From: Enterococcus sp. 9D6_DIV0238
Lineage (GTDB): Bacteria > Bacillota > Bacilli > Lactobacillales > Enterococcaceae
Assembly: GCF_002174455.2 (NCBI RefSeq)
Contig: NZ_CP147246.1
Coordinates: 310,001 to 374,000, forward strand
Length of the DNA stretch: 64,000 nucleotides
Direction: 5' to 3'
In this document: piece by piece, positions 18,506 to 27,563 of the stretch
Position numbering within the stretch: the stretch's first letter is position 1
How the letters are laid out: each line of letters opens with the position of its first letter
Position numbers and translations under genes: made by a program
Notes under the pieces: generated by a model
Seen by the model: only the letters and a program-made list of their open reading frames with translations
What the model was told of the DNA's origin: nothing
The model's database searches: none

Positions 18506-19001
18506 AATTTGTCCTCCTATTCTAAAGAAATTGAAATAAACTCTTTCGATATTCATTATTTCATTCATTGGATTTAATTGATGATCGTAAAACAGCTTAG
18601 TGTTTTACTATTTTCCTCAAAAGGAAATGCTGTTTGAAAGCCTTTCTTATTGTAAAGGTTAATGCTGCATTTGTCTAGTTACTTTCGTTATTATGAGCTT
18701 AAATTAACAAATGTCCATGTTTTCTTTTTTTCACTTTTACGCTATAACAGCAAATATTTTTTGTGACCTTTATTGATCAAAAGACAAGATTTTTGACAAA
18801 AATCGAAAAAGCGTTCATGCTACAGGTATAGCGTATATCTATCTGTTCTTAACTCAAAAGGGATATTACGTTGACTGCTTTATTCATTTTATGTACTGTT
18901 TTTGTGTTCAAAATTTTGGATAAATGGTGAGAAGGTATCAAAATAGCTAACCTATTTCTTGATATTGTCTTAACCTTAACTATCAAAGGAGGAAATTTAG
19001 C
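18506..19001 (+). promoter_or_regulatory. long intergenic region with gap promoter
   Basis: About 500 bp with no gene seen on either strand. The best rightward promoter is TTGACT (18871-18876), 17 bp, TACTGT (18894-18899), leaving a gap leader of about 95 nt. An isolated TTGACA at 18793 lacks a convincing -10. obgE must start leftward from the first part of this region. No conserved riboswitch was recognised. Confidence 0.4.
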
Positions 19002-20012
19002 ATGACAGTAAAAGTAGGTATTAATGGATTTGGACGTATTGGACGCCTTGCGTTCCGTCGAATCAAAGAGGTTTCTGATGATATTGAAGTGGTGGCGATC
19101 AATGATTTGACCAGTCCGACTATGTTGGCTCAGTTATTGCAGTTCGACTCTACTCATGGTACTTATCCTGGAAAAGTAACTGCAACTGACGATTCAATTG
19201 TAGTTGACGGGCAAGAAACAAAAGTCTATGCAGAAGCTGATGCCAGCAAATTGAAATGGGTCGAAGAAAATGGTGTCGACATCGTTTTAGAATGTACTGG
19301 TTTTTATACTTCTGAAGCGAAAGCACAAGCTCACTTAGATGCTGGTGTAAAACGAGTTGTGATCTCTGCTCCTGCTGGAGACATGAAAACGATCGTATAC
19401 AACGTAAACGATGATACATTGACTCCTGATGACAAAATTATTTCAGCTGGTTCATGTACAACAAACTGTTTAGCACCGATGGCCTTTTTCTTAAACAATG
19501 AGTTTGGTATTGAAGTCGGCACAATGACTACGGTCCATGCGTATACTTCTACTCAAATGCTTTTAGACGGTCCAGTCAAAGGTGGAAACTTGCGTGCCGC
19601 TCGTTCTGCAGCTGATAATACGATCCCTCACTCTACTGGAGCAGCTAAAGCAATTGGTTTAGTTATTCCGGAATTGAATGGAAAATTACAAGGCCATGCG
19701 CAACGTGTTCCTGTTGTTGACGGTTCATTAACTGAATTAGTATCGATTCTAAAAACAAAAGTAACTGCAGACCAAGTCAATGAAGCAATCAAAAAACATA
19801 CAGTTGATAATCCTTCATTCGGCTATGACGACCGCGAAATCGTTTCAGGTGATGTCATTGGTACTACAGAAGGATCGATCTTCGACCCAACTCAAACAGA
19901 AGTCACTTCTGCTGGTGAATTCCAATTAGTTAAAACCGTTGCTTGGTATGACAATGAATATGGCTTTACTTGCCAAATGATCCGCTTACTGGAAAAATTT
20001 GCTAATTTATAA
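19002..20012 (+). CDS. gap: glyceraldehyde-3-phosphate dehydrogenase, type I
   Basis: Glycolytic NAD-dependent enzyme converting glyceraldehyde 3-phosphate to 1,3-bisphosphoglycerate. 336 residues. NAD motif [11 protein letters not shown] at 5-15, catalytic Cys152 in SCTTNCLAP, and the HAYTSTQ and WYDNEYG motifs are all present. GGAGG ribosome site. It stands alone: no cggR, pgk, tpi or eno adjoin it, unlike many Bacilli. Strong codon preference (GAA, AAA, GGT, CGT) fits high expression. A terminator follows at once. Confidence 0.97.
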   Translation: MTVKVGINGFGRIGRLAFRRIKEVSDDIEVVAINDLTSPTMLAQLLQFDSTHGTYPGKVTATDDSIVVDGQETKVYAEADASKLKWVEENGVDIVLECTGFYTSEAKAQAHLDAGVKRVVISAPAGDMKTIVYNVNDDTLTPDDKIISAGSCTTNCLAPMAFFLNNEFGIEVGTMTTVHAYTSTQMLLDGPVKGGNLRAARSAADNTIPHSTGAAKAIGLVIPELNGKLQGHAQRVPVVDGSLTELVSILKTKVTADQVNEAIKKHTVDNPSFGYDDREIVSGDVIGTTEGSIFDPTQTEVTSAGEFQLVKTVAWYDNEYGFTCQMIRLLEKFANL

Positions 20013-20023
20013 ATCATGATCGT

Positions 20024-20067
20024 AAAAAAGCTCTCACAAGCAATTATTTTGCTTTGAGAGCTTTTTT
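20024..20067 (+). terminator. intrinsic terminator after gap
   Basis: AAAAAAGCTCTCA paired with TGAGAGCTTTTTT. It can act on both strands, also closing the converging DAHP synthase gene. Confidence 0.9.
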
Positions 20068-20082
20068 CATTGCAGAAATTAT

Positions 20083-21111
20083 TTACGCATTCTCAGCAAT
20101 ATATTCAACTAAACGTTCCGTTTCATCCCAGCCTAAACATGGATCGGTGATAGATTGACCAAACACCTTGCCGTTTGCTTCTTGCCGTCCACTTTCAAGG
20201 AAACTTTCGATCATAAAGCCGCGAACCCATTCTTTCATATCATTGTTCCAAGAACGATTGATCAATGTTTCTTTGACGATTCGGATCTGTTCTTTGTATT
20301 GCTTACCAGAATTATCATGATTAGTGTCGATCACAATAAATGGATTTTTATACCCACCTGATTTGTATAATTCTACTACTTTCAATAGATCTTCATAATG
20401 ATAATTAGGAATATTTTTTCCATACTCATTTAACCCTCCACGTAAAACAACATGAGCCAATGGGTTTGAGCTAGATTCCACTTCTAATCCATTAAAAATA
20501 AATTCTTGTTTTTGTTGTGCTGCATATAAAGAGTTGAACAGTACATTTAAGTTGCCGCTAGTTGGGTTTTTCATTCCTGTAGGCTGGTCGATTCCGCTTG
20601 CCACAAAACGATGTTGCTGATCTTCTACTGAACGAGCACCAACTGCAATGTAGCTGACTAGATCCTGTACAAATTCTAAATTTTCTGGATAAAGCATCTC
20701 ATCTGCTGTTGTCAATCCTGTCTCACTGATTACACGATTATGGAGACTGCGCACAGCTGCGATACCTTTGATCAGGTTACTTTCACCTTCTGGATTTTGT
20801 TGATGAAGCAGCCCTTTATAGCCGTCGCCATTTGTTCTTGGTTTATTGGTATAAACACGCGGAACCATAAAAACTTTATCCTGTACCCTTTCTTGCAATT
20901 TTGCTAAACGAGTAACATATTCCATCACAGCTTCTTCATCATGAGCAGAACATGGGCCGATCAATAATAAAATCTTTTGACTTTTCCCTTCTATGATCTC
21001 CTTCAATTCATGATCCCGAAGTGCTTTTTTCTCCGCTTGCTCTTTCGTTAATGTAGACAAAGATTTTACTTGATCAAAATCGATTGTCTTGCTTAATGCT
21101 TTAAAACTCAT
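20083..21111 (-). CDS. aroF: 3-deoxy-7-phosphoheptulonate synthase, class I
   Basis: First step of the shikimate pathway: phosphoenolpyruvate plus erythrose 4-phosphate to DAHP. 342 residues of the AroG/F/H (type I alpha) family: GPCSAHD near 50, KPRTNGDGYKG near 90, the VGARS(V)E region near 160 and the late D-x-N-H-D motif. The start at 21111 has GAGGGGG upstream. It is monocistronic and preceded by a T-box leader, so expression responds to an uncharged aromatic tRNA. The choice of symbol among aroF, aroG and aroH is arbitrary. Confidence 0.93.
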   Translation of the reverse strand: MSFKALSKTIDFDQVKSLSTLTKEQAEKKALRDHELKEIIEGKSQKILLLIGPCSAHDEEAVMEYVTRLAKLQERVQDKVFMVPRVYTNKPRTNGDGYKGLLHQQNPEGESNLIKGIAAVRSLHNRVISETGLTTADEMLYPENLEFVQDLVSYIAVGARSVEDQQHRFVASGIDQPTGMKNPTSGNLNVLFNSLYAAQQKQEFIFNGLEVESSSNPLAHVVLRGGLNEYGKNIPNYHYEDLLKVVELYKSGGYKNPFIVIDTNHDNSGKQYKEQIRIVKETLINRSWNNDMKEWVRGFMIESFLESGRQEANGKVFGQSITDPCLGWDETERLVEYIAENA

Positions 21112-21149
21112 AGAATAACTCCCCCTCATTTTTCTAGTACTCAAACAAT

Positions 21150-21430
21150 AAAAAAAGCCTCGCCTTTTCATTTCTGAAAAGGACGAGACGTATTGACTCG
21201 TGTTACCACCTTTGTTTACAATCAGCTCACACTCATTGCCTTAATAGGTACAAATATATACCCTGGCACAATAACGGGCGCGCACTAACCGTCACAGCCT
21301 ACTTCATTCGGTGTGAAGTTCAAAGAGGAATTCGGATAATCCAAGTTTGTGCGCCTCTCAACCACCGGCTACTTTCTGTACAACTGTCTTATCTTACTAG
21401 TTCTTATCGATACTTTTATTGTTTATTGAA
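21150..21430 (-). ncRNA. T-box leader of the DAHP synthase gene
   Basis: The leader of about 280 nt carries the T-box core A-A-A-G-G-T-G-G-T-A-A-C-A-C-G (minus strand, near 21200). A terminator follows (CTCGTCCTTTTC paired with GAAAAGGCGAG, then a T-run, 21150-21188). In stem I the arm CGGTG pairs with CACCG; the loop strand above reads GAAC-TTC-A, so the specifier is probably TTC (Phe). TGGT in the core would pair with an ACCA tRNA end, consistent with Phe. The amino acid is less certain than the T-box itself. Confidence 0.85.
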
Positions 21431-21433
21431 GCT

Positions 21434-21462
21434 ATTGTATGAGATTCTTCAAGGATTGTCAA
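21434..21462 (-). promoter_or_regulatory. promoter of the T-box transcript
   Basis: TTGACA (21462-21457), 17-bp spacer, TACAAT (21439-21434), directly before the leader. Confidence 0.85.
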
Positions 21463-21483
21463 TCATTTTTGCAAATAAACGAC

Positions 21484-21526
21484 AAAAAGCCAAACAAAAG
21501 TATCTAAAATACACGTTTGGCTTTTT
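21484..21526 (-). terminator. intrinsic terminator after the Fur-family gene
   Basis: AAAAAGCCAAAC paired with GTTTGGCTTTTT. Confidence 0.85.
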
Positions 21527-21537
21527 CAAATAGAACA

Positions 21538-22005
21538 CTATTCTTTTGTTTGATTTTTCTTTTTTTGCTGACATTCTTCACAAATACCATGAAAGGTTAA
21601 GCGATGATCTTTCACCATGAAATGATAGCGTTGCTCGATCACTTGCTCGACTTCACCGAGAAGGTCCTCTTCTACTTCTTGAATATTGCCGCATTCCAAA
21701 CATAGCAAATGATGATGGAAATGCTTTGCACCTTCTTTACGTAAATCATAACGGGCTAATCCATCATTAAAACTTACTTTATCGACGACCTTTAGATCCG
21801 TCAATATTTCCAGTGTGCGGTAAACAGTTGCTAAACCAATTTCAGGGCTTTTTTGTTTGACTAAAAAATAAATTTCTTCTGCTGATAAGTGATCTTTTTC
21901 ATTTTCTAGTAAGACTAAAACCGTTGCTTCTCGTTGAGGCGTTAGTTTGAATCCAGATTCATGCAATTGTTGTTTCGTTTTCTTTAAAGCAGCAGTTGAA
22001 TCCAT
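21538..22005 (-). CDS. fur: Fur family transcriptional regulator
   Basis: 155 residues: winged helix (LTPQREATVLVLLEN, then an EEIYFLVKQ helix and TVYRTLEILTDL recognition region) and a metal-binding dimerisation domain with the HFHHH motif near 91. Zinc-holding pairs C-L-E-C and C-E-E-C are present. It could be Fur, PerR or Zur. The HHH-type H-F-H-H-H-L-L-C-L-E-C-G and the G-L-A-T-V-Y-R stretch fit Fur best. AAGGGG precedes the ATG. A PerR/Fur-type box and a separate palindrome lie in its promoter, suggesting autoregulation. Confidence 0.85.
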   Translation of the reverse strand: MDSTAALKKTKQQLHESGFKLTPQREATVLVLLENEKDHLSAEEIYFLVKQKSPEIGLATVYRTLEILTDLKVVDKVSFNDGLARYDLRKEGAKHFHHHLLCLECGNIQEVEEDLLGEVEQVIEQRYHFMVKDHRLTFHGICEECQQKKKNQTKE

Positions 22006-22038
22006 AGTTGGCAGCCCCTTATTTAGAATGATTTTAAA

Positions 22039-22057
22039 CTAGGAATGTAATTCCTAG
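22039..22057. promoter_or_regulatory. perfect palindrome upstream of the Fur-family gene
   Basis: CTAGGAAT-GTA-ATTCCTAG, 8-bp arms, between the -10 and the start codon. It does not match the Fur/PerR pattern; another repressor or an RNA hairpin is possible. Confidence 0.4.
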
Positions 22058-22064
22058 AATTAAA

Positions 22065-22079
22065 TTATAATTAGTATAA
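22065..22079. promoter_or_regulatory. PerR/Fur-type box
   Basis: TTATAATTAGTATAA differs from the 7-1-7 per box TTATAATNATTATAA at one position. It overlaps the likely -10 of the Fur-family gene. Confidence 0.5.
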
Positions 22080-22129
22080 AATAACTGAAGAACATTTGCA
22101 AGTGATTCTCAATTAGAATGAAAAAAGAT

Positions 22130-22996
22130 TTATTTCTCTTCTTTTTCCAATAAAATAGTAAAGCCAGATTCCTGCTTGATCTTCCCTTGTTTTAGCAAGC
22201 TGCCGATCGCCCGCTTGAATTGAGCTTTGCTGATACCGAATGTCTGCTTGATTTCCTCAGGATTCGATTTATCAGTAAAAGGGATTTTATGATCAGCGGC
22301 TCTTTCTAAGAAGGTCAAAATCATCAGGGCATCATCACTAATGACTTCATATCCTCTAGGTTTCAATGAAAGATTCAGCACACCATCAGGACGCACACCA
22401 ATGACTCTGCCATTTACTTTCTCACCTAAACGCGGCTCTTGATAACGTTCGGAAGGATGGATAAAGCCAATTTGAAAATCATCTGTTAGAACAAAAGTAC
22501 CTGCCATCTTTAAACGATAAACGATGCCGCTGACATTTTTGTTTTTAAGGTCTTCAGTTCCAGGCTTAGCCATTGCTTTAAACAATTTTTCATCTGCTAA
22601 TTCACCCCAAATACGGTCTTTGTCATCGACTTTGAGTGCAATCATTAGTTGGTCATCTTTCTTAGGCCATAATTCGCGCATAACAGGCAATTCATCAAGA
22701 GATACTACTACATCCTTATCCTTTAAGCCAATATCGACAAAAGCGCCCAGATCTCTTCTAGTACCCGTTACCGTCCCGAAAGCAAATTGACCGATTCGAG
22801 CTGCTGGGATCACCGTTGTCATTTCCGGCTCTTGTTTTTGATTTAAGTAGCCGAATCCTTCAACTGCCTCACCGATTTCATGAGCTCCTTCTTCTTTTGC
22901 TAAACGAAAAGTGATCCCGTTTTTTTGTAAAAAGTAATATCCGTCATTTTCATCGATCACCAATGCGGTAAAAATTTTTGCTAATAATTCGTTCAT
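22130..22996 (-). CDS. cvfB: CvfB-type S1 RNA-binding protein
   Basis: 288 residues: three S1-like beta barrels (about 5-60, 65-130 and 145-210, including FGTVTGTRRDLGAFVDIG and the DGVLNLSL strand) and a C-terminal winged helix (about 230-285). This is the CvfB/YitL layout, an RNA-binding protein first seen as a virulence regulator in staphylococci. Its exact RNA targets are unknown. AAGGAG ribosome site. It follows azlD by 18 nt and probably shares its mRNA. Confidence 0.88.
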   Translation of the reverse strand: MNELLAKIFTALVIDENDGYYFLQKNGITFRLAKEEGAHEIGEAVEGFGYLNQKQEPEMTTVIPAARIGQFAFGTVTGTRRDLGAFVDIGLKDKDVVVSLDELPVMRELWPKKDDQLMIALKVDDKDRIWGELADEKLFKAMAKPGTEDLKNKNVSGIVYRLKMAGTFVLTDDFQIGFIHPSERYQEPRLGEKVNGRVIGVRPDGVLNLSLKPRGYEVISDDALMILTFLERAADHKIPFTDKSNPEEIKQTFGISKAQFKRAIGSLLKQGKIKQESGFTILLEKEEK

Positions 22997-23014
22997 AGTA
23001 TGCTCCTTCTGGCC

Positions 23015-23338
23015 TTAGCCTAAAAAAATGCGTAGTAAAGCTACCGTTACAATCCCGACTAAAACGGTTTTCATTAAGTCTTTCGTACGAATAGCTACGA
23101 GTAAAGTGGGAATACAGCCTAATGCTTCTATTACTTTTACCCGGGGGAAACCTGTTGTCTGAGCCTCTAAAATACTCTGAAATAAAAGTGCAGTCAAGAT
23201 ACAAATAGGAATAAACGATAAAAATCGTAAAAACCATTTAGGAAAATCTATACGTTTTGAGATCAGGAACGGTAAAATCCGCGGAATCCAAGTAACTAAT
23301 GAACATCCTAAAATAGTCAGCAGCACATAATTATTCAT
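23015..23338 (-). CDS. azlD: AzlD family branched-chain amino acid transport protein
   Basis: About 107 residues with four hydrophobic helices. The N-terminal V-T-W-I-P-R-I-L-P-F motif is typical of AzlD. It works as the small partner of AzlC in branched-chain amino acid export. Its ATG overlaps the azlC stop (ATGAATAA), giving translational coupling. Confidence 0.92.
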   Translation of the reverse strand: MNNYVLLTILGCSLVTWIPRILPFLISKRIDFPKWFLRFLSFIPICILTALLFQSILEAQTTGFPRVKVIEALGCIPTLLVAIRTKDLMKTVLVGIVTVALLRIFLG

Positions 23339-24038
23339 CACGATAATTCACCACCCCAACTGTACAACCTAATAGTGTAGAAAATAAAACAGAAAGTTCT
23401 GGGGAAAAGAATCCCATAAATAGATAAAGTGAAACGATCACCGTTCCTAAAACGATCAATGTTTCTTTGGTATGTTTTTTTATTGGATCATCCAATTGTA
23501 ATATGAATAAGCCGGCAAACATCGCAACTAACGCAAAATCCAAGCCAAGTAAATTTGGATCTGGAATCCAAGTACCCAATAATCCTCCGATAACGGTGGC
23601 GAAAATCCAAGCAGCGTAAGCTGTGATATTCAAGCCGTGTGTCCATGCCGAAGAGACACGATTTTCATTATTTAAAGCTGACATCAAAACCCCATAAGAT
23701 TCATCTGTCAGAAGTGTTCCGATCCCGATACTTGTGATCAGAGGCTCTTGTTTAAAATATGGCGCAACGGACATGCTCATCAAAAAATGACGTAAATTTA
23801 CTAAAAAAGTGGTAAAGATAATTGCAGAAACTGGTGAATGTATTGCAAGCATGCCGCAAATGATAAATTGTGCACCTCCGGCATAAACCAAAATGGACAT
23901 TAAAGCAATTTCCAAAATCGATAGGCCAACGTTTTTCCCAACGACTCCTGCAGCGATTCCGATGCCTAAATAGCCTAAAATGGTTGGTACACAAGCCATT
24001 ACCCCTTCTTTGAATGTGTTATATTCTTTTTTTTCCAT
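23331..24038 (-). CDS. azlC: AzlC family branched-chain amino acid permease
   Basis: 235 residues with seven to eight hydrophobic helices. Signatures are GVMACVPTILGYLGIGIAAG near the start, Y-A-G-G-A-Q-F near 58, and N-L-R-H-F-L-M-S near 83. It is the large subunit of the AzlCD exporter. The ATG at 24038 follows AAGGAG; the in-frame extension upstream lacks a ribosome site and overlaps the leader hairpin. Regulation by an Lrp-like or CodY protein would be usual; no clear box was found. Confidence 0.92.
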   Translation of the reverse strand: MEKKEYNTFKEGVMACVPTILGYLGIGIAAGVVGKNVGLSILEIALMSILVYAGGAQFIICGMLAIHSPVSAIIFTTFLVNLRHFLMSMSVAPYFKQEPLITSIGIGTLLTDESYGVLMSALNNENRVSSAWTHGLNITAYAAWIFATVIGGLLGTWIPDPNLLGLDFALVAMFAGLFILQLDDPIKKHTKETLIVLGTVIVSLYLFMGFFSPELSVLFSTLLGCTVGVVNYRDE

Positions 24039-24056
24039 ACTGTTTCTCCTTGTATT

Positions 24057-24076
24057 TAGCCAATCGTCATTGGCTA
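24057..24076 (-). promoter_or_regulatory. hairpin next to the azlC ribosome site
   Basis: TAGCCAAT-GACG-ATTGGCTA (minus strand), 8-bp perfect stem with a tetraloop, ending a few nt before AAGGAG of azlC. It may affect translation or be an operator. Confidence 0.4.
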
Positions 24077-24186
24077 TTTTCACCATAGGGCGTTTATCAA
24101 GACAATCAGTGATGTCTTTAAAAATGCAGAAACTCATTTTTTCTGTTTCGTGCTTGCATAAGCGCCTATATAGATTGATTCAGAAG

Positions 24187-24220
24187 GAAAACGAGACAAA
24201 AGTACAAAGACCTTTGCCTC
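24187..24220 (-). terminator. probable terminator after mapZ
   Basis: GAGGCAAAGG pairs with CTTTTGTCTC (minus-strand RNA, three G-U pairs), followed by a short T-run. Confidence 0.55.
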
Positions 24221-24243
24221 ATCTATTTCTTCTCAAAAAATGA

Positions 24244-26175
24244 TCATCTTCCAGCATTTCTTGAAGCATTTCCTTTGAACCAGCCTGTTTTAGCATTGAT
24301 CGTAACTAAATACTGACCATCTCCACCATAGAGGTTATAATAGCCTTCCCCATCAATGATTCTAGCGGGTTGTAATGAGTAATTACCTGCTGTAATGTAT
24401 CCACGTTCAATACAAGTAGCAATGACTTTATCTTGAATCCCAGGTGCCCAAACCCATGCTGGGTTACTCATATCGCTAACATCATTTGCATCTGCCGTAT
24501 AAACAGGAGCTGTATAAACACCATCAGCATTTGCGGGTGTGAATGTACTTGCATCTGGTTGTCCGCCATTTGCAGGTTGTACAGTATTTCCTTGCTCATC
24601 ATAAACTGCTGTGTTCCCCGCTGACGACTGTCCGCTCGCTTGAGCAGATGCCGCTTGCTGTTGTGCTGCATTTGCTGTTTCTAGTTCAGTCAATGCTTGA
24701 TCAGCTTTTGCCAGTGCTTCTGTTAACGGCTTACGTAACGTTTCACTCTTGACTTGATCGACTTCGGCTTTTGCAGCATTATAGGTTTCTCTTGTCAAGG
24801 CTTCAGTCGTTTGGTTATCCTTGTAGACAACTTCAACTGCAGCTTTGGCTTTTTGTAATTGATCATATTGTGCGATTGCTTGATTGATTCCTTGGTTGAT
24901 CAATTTGTCAAAAGCATCTTTTTCATCATATTTACTAATATCGACTTTTTTATCGGCCTTGATTGCAACATCATTTAATTTGTTTCCAGAAATAACTGGT
25001 TGATCAAATAGCTCATTGACCTGTGAAAGTGCAGCCTGCTTCGTCGTCACTTTATCATACAATGTTTGTAGTTTTTTGTGATCTTTATCATCTTTCAATG
25101 TGTCCAAATTTTCTTTGATGGTTTTCGGACTAAGATTGACCATCTCCGGCTTGATAAACAGCTGTTTATCATCTGTAAAATAACTATTCAATTCTTTTTC
25201 TGTTTGAGAAGCAAGTTTTTCATTCGTTTCAGACACTTTTGTTCCATCAGAAGATTTCTTTTGTGTTTGGCTATAAGCAAACCACGATCCTCCTGCTAGT
25301 ACTACGACCGCCGCCAAAATAATCGATAATTTTTTATAGTTTTTTGGTTTTGATGGTTTTGGATTGTCAGATTTAGGTTCAGCTTTACTAGATGGAGCCG
25401 CCGGTTTAGCGAAATGATCTTTAGCAGAAGACGATCCTTCTTCCCCATCTTTAAAAAAGATCGGTGCTGCGTCCATTTCGATTTCTTCTGGCTTTTTACT
25501 ATTTGAAGGGATTTCAGTTGTTTCTTTTGGTAATGCTTTAGGACCGATTGGTTTTTCTTCTGGTTTAACGAATTTAGAAATTCCTTCTTTTGATGTATTA
25601 TTTATCGGTTTTTCATTCTGCTTTTTATCCTCTTCTATAGGCTTCACTTCATCTTGTCCTTTATCAGTAGATTCTACTTCCGGCTCAGCCGCTTGTTCTG
25701 TCTCTTCAGAAGTCATTGGCTCTTCAAGCTCTTCATTTTCATTGGTCTTTTCAGCATCTTTTGTTTTCTCATCAGAAGATAACTCGTCTTTTATTTCTTC
25801 ATTTTTATGGTCATTGATATATTGGGCTAACGCAGCTGTGTCTTCGAGGTTAGTCTTTTTCTCTTCGACTATTTCCTCAGAGTCATTTGTGATTTCCTCA
25901 GCAGTCGCACTTGTATCTTCTTGCTGCTCATTGAACATCGTCATTACATGACCAATACTCATATCTTTCAATTCAGACCATTCAATATTTTCATTTTGTT
26001 CCTTATTAAGAAAACTTGAGGATGATTCTTCCTCATTGATCGTCGCTTCAGTGTTCGTTTCCTCAGTTGAAATCTTTTCACTTTTTTGGTCTTCTTTAAA
26101 AGAATGACCACAGTTTGGACAGACTTCTTCTTTATTATCTATTTCAGTTCCGCAATTTGGACATTGTTTCGTCAT
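24244..26175 (-). CDS. mapZ: MapZ-type division-site protein with N-terminal zinc ribbon
   Basis: 643 residues. Residues 1-25 form a zinc ribbon (C-P-N-C near 5-8 and 19-22). A long acidic, disordered cytoplasmic part follows and contains W-S-E-L-K-D-M-S-I-G-H-V near 65 and L-A-Q-Y-I-N-D-H-K near 113, equivalents of the FtsZ-facing conserved stretches of MapZ. One TM helix lies near 280-300. Outside are a helical region, a Ser/Gln linker, and a C-terminal domain with N-P-A-W-V-W-A-P-G and G-E-G-Y-Y-N-L-Y, the MapZ peptidoglycan-facing end. MapZ marks midcell and guides the Z ring. Pneumococcal MapZ lacks the zinc ribbon, as far as I recall. Confidence 0.85.
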   Translation of the reverse strand: MTKQCPNCGTEIDNKEEVCPNCGHSFKEDQKSEKISTEETNTEATINEEESSSSFLNKEQNENIEWSELKDMSIGHVMTMFNEQQEDTSATAEEITNDSEEIVEEKKTNLEDTAALAQYINDHKNEEIKDELSSDEKTKDAEKTNENEELEEPMTSEETEQAAEPEVESTDKGQDEVKPIEEDKKQNEKPINNTSKEGISKFVKPEEKPIGPKALPKETTEIPSNSKKPEEIEMDAAPIFFKDGEEGSSSAKDHFAKPAAPSSKAEPKSDNPKPSKPKNYKKLSIILAAVVVLAGGSWFAYSQTQKKSSDGTKVSETNEKLASQTEKELNSYFTDDKQLFIKPEMVNLSPKTIKENLDTLKDDKDHKKLQTLYDKVTTKQAALSQVNELFDQPVISGNKLNDVAIKADKKVDISKYDEKDAFDKLINQGINQAIAQYDQLQKAKAAVEVVYKDNQTTEALTRETYNAAKAEVDQVKSETLRKPLTEALAKADQALTELETANAAQQQAASAQASGQSSAGNTAVYDEQGNTVQPANGGQPDASTFTPANADGVYTAPVYTADANDVSDMSNPAWVWAPGIQDKVIATCIERGYITAGNYSLQPARIIDGEGYYNLYGGDGQYLVTINAKTGWFKGNASRNAGR

Positions 26176-26272
26176 TCATTCCGCCTCACATTCTATCATT
26201 CAAGTAAATCTAATCTACCATAAAAATGCTGTTCTTCCAATATGTACTATCTAACTTTTTTGTTACGATTAT

Positions 26273-26322
26273 TTAAAAAAAGAGTGAAGCAAAACTAAAC
26301 AAAAGTTTTGCTTCACTTTAAA
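26273..26322 (-). terminator. intrinsic terminator after rpoD
   Basis: AAAGTGAAGCAAAAC paired with GTTTTGCTTCACTCTTT, with a T-run on the minus strand. Confidence 0.85.
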
Positions 26323-26379
26323 ACTTAGATAAACAGCGTCCTATCAGCTATTTTTATTCATTTTTAACTGTACCCATTC

Positions 26380-27486
26380 TTATTCTAAAAAGTCTTTCAA
26401 TTGTTTAGAACGAGATGGATGGCGTAATTTACGCAATGCTTTCGCTTCGATTTGACGAATACGCTCACGAGTTACACCAAAAACTTTTCCAACTTCTTCT
26501 AATGTGCGAGTACGTCCGTCATCTAAACCGAAACGCAAACGAAGAACATTTTCTTCACGGTCAGTTAGTGTGTCTAAGACATCTTCTAATTGTTCCTTCA
26601 ACAATTCATAAGCTGCATGTTCAGCCGGACTTGTTGCATCTTGATCCTCGATAAAATCACCAAGATGAGAATCGTCCTCTTCACCGATCGGTGTTTCTAA
26701 AGAAACTGGCTCTTGAGCGATTTTTAGAATCTCACGTACTTTTTCAGTAGGTAGATCCATTTCTGCTCCGATTTCTTCCGGCGTTGGTTCTCTGCCTAAA
26801 TCTTGCAGTAATTGACGTTGGATTCGGATCAATTTATTGATCGTTTCTACCATATGCACTGGAATCCGGATCGTTCTTGCTTGGTCAGCGATCGCACGTG
26901 TGATTGCTTGACGGATCCACCAAGTCGCATAGGTTGAAAACTTGAACCCTTTACGATAATCAAATTTTTCAACGGCTTTCATCAAGCCCATATTTCCTTC
27001 TTGAATCAAATCAAGGAACTGCATACCACGGCCAACATAACGTTTTGCAATAGAAACAACCAAACGTAAGTTAGCTTCAGCTAAACGCTGTTTCGCTTCT
27101 TGATCGCCTTCTTCGATCTTCAAGGCAAGTTCAACTTCTTCTGCCGCTGTCAGTAATTGAACGCGGCCGATTTCTTTTAGGTACATACGCACAGGGTCAT
27201 TGATCTTGACACCCGTAGGAGCAGATAAATCTTCCATTTGGGCCTTTTCAGCAACTTTTTCATCTTTTTTCAGACTATGTTCACTAGGGTCGCCATTTTC
27301 ATCTACAACACTGATTCCAGCGTCTTCAACTTTTTGAATCAATTTTTCCATTTCATCTGCATTCAATGTAAATGGTGTTGCTAATGTGTTTGTTAAATCA
27401 TCATAAAAAACAGTTCCTTTAGGCTTGTTTTTCTTGATAAAGGCTGCCAGTGCAGCTGCATATTTTTTTTCTGTTTCTTTTTCCAT
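26380..27486 (-). CDS. rpoD: primary sigma factor RpoD (SigA)
   Basis: Housekeeping sigma-70 factor, 368 residues. Region 1.1 is present. Region 1.2/2 contains [13 protein letters not shown] near 98, the -10-binding helix [12 protein letters not shown] and Y-A-T-W-W-I-R-Q. Region 3 follows, and region 4 has [26 protein letters not shown] ribosome site. It follows dnaG by 77 nt, the conserved macromolecular-synthesis operon order. Confidence 0.98.
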   Translation of the reverse strand: MEKETEKKYAAALAAFIKKNKPKGTVFYDDLTNTLATPFTLNADEMEKLIQKVEDAGISVVDENGDPSEHSLKKDEKVAEKAQMEDLSAPTGVKINDPVRMYLKEIGRVQLLTAAEEVELALKIEEGDQEAKQRLAEANLRLVVSIAKRYVGRGMQFLDLIQEGNMGLMKAVEKFDYRKGFKFSTYATWWIRQAITRAIADQARTIRIPVHMVETINKLIRIQRQLLQDLGREPTPEEIGAEMDLPTEKVREILKIAQEPVSLETPIGEEDDSHLGDFIEDQDATSPAEHAAYELLKEQLEDVLDTLTDREENVLRLRFGLDDGRTRTLEEVGKVFGVTRERIRQIEAKALRKLRHPSRSKQLKDFLE

Positions 27487-27563
27487 GAAAAGAAGGCCCC
27501 CTTCATTTTTCCATTCAGCTAAATCTATAAATAATAGTCAAATACATGCTCTTGAACAGTTCG

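Noticed and set aside
18793..18832. Strong gap promoter from TTGACA at 18793
   Set aside because: No -10 at 16-18 bp; the TTGACT/TACTGT pair at 18871-18899 fits better.
24433..24752. Several 60-70 codon frames within mapZ
   Set aside because: Arise from repetitive Gln/Ala codons read in other frames; no ribosome sites and no family resemblance.
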